The notes under the pieces: model-generated
Seen by the model: the letters and a program-made list of their open reading frames with translations, nothing else
Databases searched by the model: none
What the model was told of the DNA's origin: nothing
Made by a program: the position numbers and the translations under genes
Part shown: in pieces, positions 54,406 to 63,292 of the stretch
How positions within the stretch are numbered: the stretch's first letter is position 1
Layout of the letters: each line of letters opens with the position of its first letter
Assembly (NCBI RefSeq): GCF_010183535.1
Contig: NC_071332.1
Location: 1,550,001 to 1,614,000, forward strand
Direction: 5' to 3'
From: Caenorhabditis remanei
Taxonomy: Eukaryota; Nematoda; Chromadorea; Rhabditida; Rhabditidae
Length of the DNA: 64,000 bases

Positions 54406-57089
54406 TTAATAATTATTTTGTTGCGGCGTCTCCCGTGGTCTTGTAAATAATGACTGTGGCACCGGTGCCACCACTGCTTGTCGGTTATCAGATACAGTTG
54501 CTATAGAGGATTGCAGGGATAGTGGGCTGATCAACCGTCTGAATAGATTCCTGATAGCTCTCCGATAAGGGCTAACCGTTAAAATATTGATTAGACAAAA
54601 CAAGATAGCCGGTATTGAAATCGATATAAAATATATTCCACCCAAAGGTAAATAACGCAAATCCACACCAGCAACGATTGCGGAACTCGCTCCGACAGTA
54701 GGGAATCCGATGAGTCCAAAAAATGTTGTTCCATAGATAAATAGGGTGATCACTATACTTTTTTGGGCTTTTGTAACCCTCTCGGACACAATTCTTCGGT
54801 TTGTGTACAATGCGTAGAACACTCTGAAACATCTTATTATTTGAGGTAACTTCGAAATGTAGACCGACCGATATATTGTATAAAAAACTATCACAGCGAA
54901 CAAAAAAAACGCCCAGAGCCCTTCTAGCAATAGAATATTCATTGGAATAGTTGCAGATTTCATATCAATTATATAAGGGGCGTAGGTGTCGATGACATAT
55001 TGGAATTTTGGGTCTACCACCAGGATGTTAGATTCAAGCCGATGATGTTGACGGTCGATGGCCAGAAACATAACAATAGCGTTGAAAACAATGGAGAGGA
55101 TGGTACCAGTGATCCAGACGGTGTTCACCCAGAACATGTTTCTGAAATTCATCAATGGAGCGCGTTTGTGAGTGTTCTGGGTTGGCAGTAAGTGCGCTCC
55201 AATGGTTGTACGTACAGTACCACCGCTCAAAAGGTTATGGCTGTTTTCAGCACCTAGTTGTCCGATAAACTCTATTTTGCATAGTTGTCAAGGCCCGAAG
55301 GCCCGGCCGGGCCGGGTCGGTAGAAAATTTTCAAGGCCCGGCCCGACCCGAAGGCCCGGCTTCAAAAAATGACCCTTTTTTTTCCAATTTTTTTTTCGAA
55401 ATTTTTTCAATTTTTCATCGGAAATGTGACCATTTTTGACTATTTTTCAGAATTTCTTCTAATTCTGACTGATAGTAGAAAATTTGACTTTTTCGCGAAA
55501 AAATTCAAAAAAATTCAAAAAATTTGAAAAAATTTGAAAATTTGACTTTCGCGCCGATTTGCCCGGGCCTTCGGGCCGGGCCCTGATTTCGCTGAAAAGG
55601 CCCGGCCCGGCCCGGGCCGGGCCGGGCTTTGACAACTATGCTATTTTGTATTTGTTGGACAGAGAAAAAATAGCACATCATTTTTGTAGTTGACCATTTT
55701 TTTGTAGGGACACTATCTTGAAAGTTACAGGCTGTAAATGCTCGAAATTTTGTGAATGAGCAGTCGATTTCAGGAATTAACTACTTTGATGGCCTATTAC
55801 TTTGAAGATAGTGTCCGTACAAAAAATGATCAATTACAAAAATGATGTGCGATTTTTGAAAATATTCGGATAATCAGGAGACACCGAAATACACTGTCAA
55901 AGTTGGTCATTTTTAACTGAAAAATACAAAATTGTACATATAAACCGAAATTCCTTGAATTTCTAGAATTACGAGAGAATAGCCAATAAGTTGGTTTCTG
56001 GATGTCTGGCGCGACCGAGACGCGCTTTTTCCGCTCGAAATCGGTCAGTTTTCATCTGGAAATATTGCAGTCTGGCGTGCCTTTGGCCCGTTTCTGAATG
56101 AAGTACGATCGGCTATCCGAACTTCCGAAAATCGTGATATCTGGCGTGCCTTTGGCGCGTTTTTGATAGATTTATCCCAAAAATATTGAAATTTCGAGAA
56201 TTTTGCACCTTTCGCTGGTTTTTTGTCGAGTTTTCATTGAAAATCTCGAATTTTTCAATTTTTAAGTATAATTAGGCTAAAATTGACTAAAATTCCGCCA
56301 GAATCCAGGAGTTGAGTTTTAACAAAATCAATAGAGCGCGGTTGAATTTCAAGTAAACTGTTTCGTGTAGTTCACGTGAACTACGCTATCAGCAGTTCTC
56401 CGATGAGGTGTTGCGACTACCGTACCTATATAATTTTTTATGGGTAAAGTACGGTAGAGAGCCGTCGTAAATCGAAATTTCGCAATGAGAAACGCGAATG
56501 GATAATAGCAGCTAGACACATGAATAATTATCCCGAATTCCAAAAAAAAAAATCCTTACAATGTATTCTGCGGACTAATTACTATAAATGCATGATAAGA
56601 CAGCTGGGATGATAGAACAAACGTGAACGGAGCTAACAGTAAGACCAAAACTATGACACAGATGATGGTGGAGTAGTAGGAGATTCTGGAAAATGTGGAA
56701 AATGCAAATACGCCCTAGTGACAATGTTTTTCTTACCTTATTGGGCCCACACAATAGATAATAAAATGAGGACTAATAACATATGGCTGGAAACCGAAAC
56801 ACACGTAATTAGAGATGATCGCAGGGAGAATTGTATTAAATATCATAATTTTCCGATAAGTATTGCTTAAACTCCTACCGTAATGCAGCAATATGAACAT
56901 GGTGGAAATAAAAAAAATGTTGGTTAAAACCCCGATGGTATATAGTATAATACGGTAGGCAGTGAAATAATTTGTTTCGTGGAATTCGACAATGTCGGAA
57001 AGATTCGAATAGTCTAGTTGGGTATCGCAAAACATTAAACATTTTCTATGAGTGTCGAGGAATTCGAACAATTTTTCGTGTAAAGACAT
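54406..57089 (-). CDS. srh/sri-like 7TM chemoreceptor (about 404 aa)
   Basis: Exons 57089-56737, 56685-56560 and 55141-54406; phases close to 404 residues. TM1 AYRIILYTIGVLTNIFFIS, a family-type NTYR loop, YVCFGFQPYVISP, CVGPIRISYYSTIIC, then exon 3 with NTVWITGTILSIVFNAIVMF, the KAQKSIVITLFIYG segment before TM6, and the final NILTVSPYRRAIRNLF. These place it in the Str superfamily, nearest Srh/Sri. It is longer than usual: the start may be the internal Met at 57035, because an AATAAA lies directly before the ATG at 57089, and a 45-nt in-frame stretch (54877-54833, GTCGGT...TTTCAG) may be a spliced intron. Intron 2 (56559-55142) holds a hAT MITE. Convergent with the receptor ending at 54370. 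Confidence 0.75.
55250..55875. repeat. palindromic MITE split by a hAT element, in receptor intron 2
   Basis: GTTGTCCGATAAACTCTATTTTG before the insert and TATTTGTTGGACAGAGAAAAAATAGC after it belong to the family at 49885-50135. The inner arms with TAGGGACACTATCTTG / AAGATAGTGTCCGTAC are intact on the right side. Confidence 0.6.
55280..55640. mobile_element. hAT-type MITE with GGCCCGGCCCG arrays
   Basis: 361 bp with ends CATAGTTGTCAAGGCCCG / CGGGCTTTGACAACTATG and an exact 8-bp duplication CTATTTTG (55272-55279 and 55641-55648). Subterminal blocks are GGCCCGGCC and CCGGGCCGGGCC repeats, and the AT-rich centre has AGAATTTCTTCTAATTCTG. The copy at 37022-37264 shares centre and ends. Confidence 0.93.
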
Positions 57090-57154
57090 TGGTTTATTAA
57101 AAAAAAAAATATTTTGGCCTTATTCCATCGAAACAAGAAATTTAGTTTCACCTG

Positions 57155-60100
57155 TCACTTCCACGACTGCTGAAGTTGGTCGAAATAATCATTCTGAGTT
57201 GGTGTGGCCACAAGCTCTTTTCCATTCATTCCGAGAATTTTCGCTGGAGATTTGGTTTCAGGAAACATCTGGAAATTTAGCATTCTTATAAGAACGAACA
57301 AACCGTCTCAAAAATTTCGGATTTGTACATCCGGACATTTGGACACACAGACAGACAACGATTTGATATGGATGATTGTCGGTCTGTGTATCGTCATGAC
57401 CGGATGTCCGCTGCTTTCAATTTTTTGGACTTTTGAACCTCTCTGTGTGCCCAAATGCCCGAAAACTGTGGTTTCGCAAATTTCTGGACATCCGGACGCA
57501 CAGGCGGACATTATTGTTATCATGTTGGTTGTCAATCTGTGTATTCAGGTGTCCGGATGTCCCTTTGCAAAACAATTTCACGCCAATTCTCGGTAGAGCG
57601 TACTTGCTTGACCATTTTTACAATTCTAGCAAGTGCGCTCTACTGAAACCTCACGGTGTAGTCGACGATTCGAGTAGATCGAGTTCAAAGTGTACTCCAC
57701 GTGGACAGACTTTGACTGATAACATTGTAAATTATATATTTTTATATATTTTTTGCTGAAAATTCAAAAAAAAATCGTCAAAAAAACGGAAGTCAATCGA
57801 AATTTGGGTTTTTGCTGAAAATAATTTAGAAAACACCAAAAAGATTGGTTTCACTCTTGATATTTCAGAAAAAAACCCAAAATTACGAAAAATCCAGAAT
57901 ATTTCATATTTTCGATATCCGGAATTTAGAAATTCAAAAAATCGACTTAAAAATGACTATAAATCACAATTTTTCAGTCAAAAATCGTCATTTTTTCGAG
58001 AAAACTAAAAACTGAAAACATTTCGAACGCCCAAAACTATCTGATTGTCCACGAGGACTACACCAAATCAAATTTTGAAATTTTTGTCATTAGAGCGCAC
58101 TTTATACCTTTCTCCTCGTCATCTTATTAGCTCTGCACCCTTCTTACAACCGCGCTCCACCGTAGTGCCCTTGAAAACTGTCTCTGTTTCTCTGAATCTC
58201 TCAATTTCGCACCCAATTTTCTTTGATGTCGGTAGAGCGCGGTTGTAAGAAGCGTGCCGTGTTAATACCATCATGAGAATAGCTCACCTGCATCCAAACT
58301 TTATAAATTCGCTCCCTCTGACTCCGGTGAATCAGCATCACAATCCATGGGAAGGTAGTGAGATTTGCGTGCCAGATCTGGAATTTTTAAAACTTTTTTA
58401 AAATGAGTCATAGTTTTTGAGCCAATGAGCCAGACACCTCTTTTTGAACTACATCATTGAAGTACGTAGTCTGACACCAACTCACCAAGGAAATAACAAA
58501 AAAGAGCCTGGGAAAGTACGCGCGGTTCCCATCAAACAAAAGTCCAAACTGGAATGCCCATAGCAATCCGAAACACGCCAACTGGGAGATCATGTAGATC
58601 GCAGCGGCATACAAAAAACTTCGTGCGATTTCGTATGAGTTGTAAAGCTGAAAAATAAAAATTGGTCTAAATTCTTCAGTGGTGACTTATTTTCGTACAT
58701 TATGTTTTCTCTTCAACGAGTATGTTCTCACGTCAGCTTTATATTTCACGGTGCTAATCTTTTTGGCGTAAAGAACAAACTGAAATGATTAATAAATATT
58801 TGAGTAGAGATTATTTTGATTAGAGACTAGCCTACCGGAAAATTGGCAATGACGAATAGCTGGAAGGCGATGAGCCAGAACGTACCGTACTCCCCTGGAA
58901 AGGATTACTGTAGGTTTTGCACCAGTTACCAGGTCCAACTTACCTTTTATAGCACTTGTATACACATAAGCCAGACCTGTGAAATTGGAGAACAGAAATC
59001 CCGCAATGAAAAAAATCTTGAAAAATATGGATCTATGGATATGCTCGAACTGGATAGACAAGACACGCTCAATTGTGAAAAACATCTGAGCGGCTAGGGA
59101 AAATGCCTCTGCATATCTATGAATACACAGCAAGATGGTTTTCAGGGGAAGCTCTGCACACTGAGCATCTTCATAGATTGTGCCGATTGATAAGCAGACA
59201 AGGGTTTCCACGAGATAAGAGACAAGCATAACAATCATAGAGATGGATATCATACCGAGACTTATTCTGGAATATTATAAGTTTAGGAATGTGCCACAGG
59301 ACCGACTTTATTACAGACCCTACTTGTAAACCGGGCAGGCGCGTAACTCGCTTAGACCGCAATATTTTGAGCTGAAACCGCAATATTTTTAGACCGCAAT
59401 ATTTTGAGCTCGACGCTTAGACCGCAATATTTTGAGCTCGACGCTTAGACCGCAATATTTTGAGCTCGACGAGTTCTATATCTGTGACTTACAGGCCGTA
59501 TGGCAAATCGTTAATATGCAGCGGGCCGGGTAAGAATACCTTTTTCGACATTTTAACGGGTTTTGGAACATTTCCCCGGCCCGTTTTAGCTCACTGACAT
59601 AGAACTCGTTGAGATCTACATTTTGGTGTATTTTTAAGCTCATAATATTCATTTTCAAGCAAGTTACGGGCAGGCCCATTTGGCCCGGTATGATTTTTTT
59701 ATTTGACAATATTAGTTTTGTCAAAAAAAGGGTTTTCGTTCGATCACTTTCTAGAAGTCAAAAGTCAGATTCAAAAGATTTTTGGTTCCCCTTCGCCCCA
59801 GGTTTCAGTTGACTAACTTCACTTTTTGTTTGTTGTTTGGTAACATGCAAGAATTTTTAGAAAAGTCACATCCTGTGCTTTTGATCATCTAGTAGGAACT
59901 ATTGATACATTCTAGTTTTTGAAGAAGAAATGGAGACATTTGACATTTAAGTTGTAGTGATAAAACTAATTAGGACCTTGACTTTAGCAGTTGACAATTT
60001 TTTGATAGGTCCACTGAAATTTGAGATAAGCACCTTTGAAGACATGCAACATGAGAAACAGTTAGCCACCGTAGTTGCCTATCTTTAACGGCGTATATCT

Positions 60101-60766
60101 CAAAAGCTATGAGAGCTATCAAAACGTTGTCCACTACAAAAATGTAGATAAATTCAAGGGCTACATTTTTGTAATTGACAGTTTTTTGATAGCTATTCAC
60201 ACTTTTGAGATATGCGTCTTTAAAGGAGAAGGAGAGAGAGGGGGAGGGAGGGAGACGCAGAGAAGCGAGAGTGTCTGCGTCTCTCTCCGACCAATGTAAC
60301 TTTCAAAGAATGTTATTTTTAATGTGATTTAGGTCTGTAAGTTATCAAGGCTTTGAGTTTTTAAGTCAGAGCTGGCTCATTTTCAAAAATAAGGTTTTGT
60401 ATCCGGCAGCGATGCATTCGATATCATTCGATATCATTGGGAAGTTCACAATAGCCGTGAGAGATAAGAGAGCGCAGAGATGCCAGACAGTCTGGCTTCT
60501 CTGCTCCCTCTTTCTCTCAGCTACCGTATCTTTAAAGGCGCATATCTCAAAAGCTATGAGAGCTATCAAAAAGTTGTCAACTACAAAAGTGAAGCTCTAC
60601 TCTTGATCTACCAAACCATTAAAATTTTAATCCCAAAAATCTATAAATACCTGCAATACACATCCATAATCCCTCGAAACACCACCAACTGTAGAAAAAT
60701 CAAATGTGACAGTACACCAACAATTTCAACGACAAAGTGTAGAGAAAGAAGAAAATACCAAATCAT
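57155..60766 (-). CDS. 7TM chemoreceptor, sra-superfamily-like (314 aa), paralogue 3
   Basis: Exons 60766-60651, 59266-58944, 58894-58836, 58779-58699, 58647-58486, 58377-58288 and 57268-57155; phases close to 314 residues. Aligns along its length with paralogues 1 and 2: first exon MIWYFLLSLHFVVEIVG to VVFRGIMDVYCR, second exon RISLGMISISMIVM, ERVLSIQFEH after TM3, KADVRTYSLKRKHN and NSYEIARSF, IWHANLTTFPWIVML, and the tail TPTQNDYFDQLQQSWK. Probably Sre/Srab-type. Intron 1 (59267-60650) holds the 59.3 and 60.0-60.6 kb MITEs, and intron 6 holds two palindromes. Its stop codon is only 65 bp before the next gene's ATG on the same strand. Confidence 0.8.
57310..57565. repeat. ACATCCGGACA palindromic repeat in receptor intron 6
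   Basis: TACATCCGGACATTTGGACAC with CAGACAGACAACG is mirrored by words such as GTTGTCAATCTGTG and GTGTCCGGATGTCC, with an extra pair of TGACCGGATGTCCGC and GGACATCCGGACGC inside. Related to 14075-14200. Confidence 0.55.
58125..58270. repeat. GCGCTCCACCGTAG palindromic MITE in receptor intron 6
   Basis: TTCTTACAACCGCGCTCCACC and GGTAGAGCGCGGTTGTAAGAA arms with the CCCTTGAAAACTGTCTC core, same family as 20.8 and 53.8 kb. Confidence 0.75.
59335..59675. repeat. palindromic MITE with an internal 28-bp tandem expansion
   Basis: Outer arms GCGTAACTCGCTTAGACCGC and ATTTTCAAGCAAGTTACGGGC match the lectin-intron MITEs. The left arm contains about three copies of a 28-bp unit (TTAGACCGCAATATTTTGAG plus CTCGACGC) at 59375-59470 that the right arm lacks. 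Confidence 0.7.
59990..60610. repeat. GTTGTCAACTACAAAA palindromic MITE cluster
   Basis: Two copies (about 59990-60295 and 60440-60610) with GTATATCTCAAAAGCTATGAGAGC, AAACGTTGTCCACTACAAAAATG and GAGACGCAGAGAAGC blocks. Same family as 34.6-35.4 kb. Confidence 0.65.
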
Positions 60767-61495
60767 GACTACCAAAATATTCTTTTTTGATGTAACAAAA
60801 AAACAAATGAGTAGAACCAGAACTACTCTGGCGCTAATGAAAATGAGAGGACAGAGTTGATGAAGCGAAAGGGATTTCTGGGTAGACAGGAAAGATGAGA
60901 ATATTTTTTTGACTTCTATTTGAAAAAATACACGAATAAGTTCTGACAACGAGAAAGGAGAGAGTGGGAATGAGTTGGTGGGAAAATTGTCAAAACACGG
61001 AAAAAGAAAACGAAAACGAAGAAATGAAATCAAAGAAAACGAACGTAATTCATCACTGCTTGCACACGTCAAAAAGAAATTTGGTCTGTGAGGTTTTCAT
61101 TTGCTATCAAAATAGTGTGTTCTGGAACATTCTAGGAGGGAGCAGCTGTATGCGGTATTTCCACAATTCATAATTCACTGCGTCGTCGTGTACATTTGAT
61201 ACGCAGCTCAACAATCAAAGATTGTTGAAGTTACAGAAAATTCTCGTGTTTTTCAAAATTTGCAAACCAGTGAGACAGTTAGCACCGATTAGCAATTGCG
61301 CTCCACTAGACATGTCTGAAAACTTGATTTCTCTGGATTTCAATTCGCTGTGCCGTCGTGGACATTTGATACACTCGCGGTCTTCCACGCATGCCTTCTC
61401 CTTAAAATTATAAAAATTATAAGAATTCTATCAAAATTCTTTAACTTAATTAGGGAAAGGAGTTGGGACAGACTGTAATCGCGTATTTAAAATGC
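60767..61495. other. intergenic, no gene seen
   Basis: Upstream DNA of receptor paralogue 3, AT-rich, with two CGTCGTGGACATTTGATAC-like words near 61180 and 61355 and a GCGCTCCACTAG word. A minus-strand open frame here merely extends exon 1 of the receptor upstream. Confidence 0.45.
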
Positions 61496-61533
61496 TTTAT
61501 TCAGCAGTCCAGAATCACAATCACATTTCATAT

Positions 61534-61942
61534 TTACTTATCAATTTCCTCAATTCTTCCGGCAGCAATGTTAGCATCAAAGTTGGCCTTCTTCTTGGCA
61601 ATAAACGCTTCATAAGCGGCTTGATCAGCTGGCGACTGAGTCTTGATGTACTTGTCAACCTGGTCAAGGAATTGATGGAACACGGAACGGACGGCTTCAC
61701 GATCATTTTCCTCTTTTTTAGTGAGCTTCTTAGCTCCAAACTCATTGGCAATCTTCAGAATACCATCAGCAGCTTGAGCAGAGATTCCGGCAGCTGCCAT
61801 TTCCGCTCTGTCTTCCGCGGCTGGAATTTTGTACATATGTATGTTATTATTGGGTAATATAGATCTTACCGTTAGGAAATCTCGGTGGAGCACTGTAAAC
61901 AGCGAGAGTGAGAGCAGAGAGGGCGAAGAGTACCTTAAACAT
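61534..61942 (-). CDS. small secreted alpha-helical protein, copy A (119 aa)
   Basis: Exons 61942-61870 and 61820-61534, one short intron, phases close to 119 residues. Signal peptide MFKVLFALSALTLAVYSA, then a charged helical mature chain (about residues 25-119) with no cysteine: AAEDRAEMAAAGISAQAAD, KKLTKKEENDREAVRSVF, ADQAAYEAFIAKKK, and the end AAGRIEEIDK. Size, signal peptide and helical pattern recall the nematode DUF148 (SXP/RAL-2-like) proteins, but I cannot confirm this. Copy B at 62356-62764 differs by about four residues (F/L, S/T, V/I, A/P). TATA-like TATAAAA about 40 bp upstream; poly(A) signal on the minus strand near 61501. Confidence 0.85.
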
Positions 61943-61970
61943 TTTTTGGATGAGTTGTACTATTCATTTA

Positions 61971-61985
61971 TCCATTTTATACTTT
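61971..61985 (-). promoter_or_regulatory. TATA region of copy A
   Basis: On the minus strand AAGTATAAAATGG lies about 30-40 bp before the ATG at 61942, mirrored exactly in copy B. Confidence 0.55.
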
Positions 61986-62315
61986 TTAATTTTGTGACTA
62001 AAATCACAAGTATAACAAGTAATCATTTACCAGTAACCAATTAATTGAACATTTGAAATTTATGACTTCAAACACAACAAACAGTCTAAACAACAGTTTC
62101 ATGAGTAATACTATCCAGCAGAGAACATTACAAAACTTTGTTTGCATTTGTGACCGCGTGAACAGAAAATCACAAATGTAGTAGCAAGATATGTTTGAAC
62201 AGTTGTTTAGTAACTGTTTGTTGTGTTCGAAGTCATAAATTTCAAATGTTCAATTAATTGGGTACTGGTGAATGATTACTTGTTATACTTGTGATTTTAG
62301 TCACAAAATTAAACA

Positions 62316-62328
62316 GTATAAAATGGAT
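62316..62328 (+). promoter_or_regulatory. TATA region of copy B
   Basis: CAGTATAAAATGG, about 30-40 bp before the ATG at 62356. Conserved between both copies of the inverted duplication. Confidence 0.55.
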
Positions 62329-62355
62329 AAGTGAATAGTACAACACATCCAAAAA

Positions 62356-62764
62356 ATGTTTAAGGTACTCCTCGCCCTCACTGCTCTCACTCTCGCTATT
62401 TACAGTGCTCCGCCAAGATTCCCTAACGGTAAGATCTACAGTAACCAATTATAACATACATATGTACAAAATTCCAGCCGCGGAAGACAGAGCGGAAATG
62501 GCAGCTGCCGGAATCTCTCCACAAGCTGCTGATGGTATTCTGAAGATTGCCAATGAGTTTGGAGCTAAGAAGCTCACCAAAAAAGAGGAAAATGATCGTG
62601 AAGCCGTCCGTTCCGTGTTCCATCAATTCCTTGACCAGGTTGACAAGTACATCAAGACTCAGTCGCCAGCTGATCAAGCCGCTTATGAAGCGTTTATCGC
62701 CAAGAAGAAGGCCAACTTTGATGCTAACATTGCTGCAGGAAGAATTGAGGAAATTGATAAATAA
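62356..62764 (+). CDS. small secreted alpha-helical protein, copy B (119 aa)
   Basis: Exons 62356-62428 and 62478-62764, 119 residues. Signal peptide MFKVLLALTALTLAIYSA, then PPRFPNAAEDRAEMAAAGIS and the same helical chain as copy A, ending AAGRIEEIDK. AATAAA occurs just after the stop codon and again near 62797. The coding match to copy A extends through intron and promoter, so the duplication is recent or kept alike by gene conversion. A function in host or environment interaction would be typical of small secreted nematode proteins but is not shown by the sequence. Confidence 0.85.
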
Positions 62765-62819
62765 ATTTGAAATGTGTGATGTTGTGATTCTGGAACAAAT
62801 AAATCATTTTAAATTGCGA

Positions 62820-63180
62820 ACAGGCTAACTTGAATAATTCAGGAATCCAGCGTTCAGAGTTCCGGTAATCTGAGTTGTGTCTTCAAAATCCCGTATTCCG
62901 AACTCGAATTTGAGTTTTTAGATTCCAGTGTAGACTTTTAAAGTTCCGATTTCTGGGCCTCTCAATTTCGCGCACTTTTTTCTTCGGCTTTGGTAGTGTT
63001 TTCAGGCTCCGCAGTTCAAATTACAGATTTTGTATTCTTGGCTTAAAACTTAGAAATCTAGACTCCAGACTCTATATTCCAAATACCGAATTTCAATCTG
63101 CGGTCTCCTGGTTTTGACTTCTGGGTCCCACATTTCATGCATACAGTTCATTTTTATAATGCAACAAATTTATATTACAG
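62820..63180. other. spacer with short AT-rich words, no gene seen
   Basis: Contains serial words of the form TTCCGATTT, AGATTCCAGT and CCAGACTCTATATTCC, giving a faint short-period repetition. No coding signal. Confidence 0.35.
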
Positions 63181-63292
63181 TTTATCAGAAAAAAGTCACG
63201 ACCATGCAATTCTCAACTCCCGAAAATGCTCCTGTTGTGTCGGCATCTGAGTAATATTCGTTCCATCTATGCTGGTAATACTGATTTTTGGT

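Larger units (their letters stand above)
61500..62800. repeat. head-to-head inverted duplication, arms about 600 bp
   Basis: The left arm (about 61500-62085) and right arm (about 62215-62800) each contain a full gene, its TATA region and upstream DNA as far as TTGAACATTTGAAATTTATG and its inverse. Arms differ at few positions. The spacer of about 130 bp also carries partial mirror words (AACAAACAGT / ACTGTTTGTTG). Confidence 0.9.
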
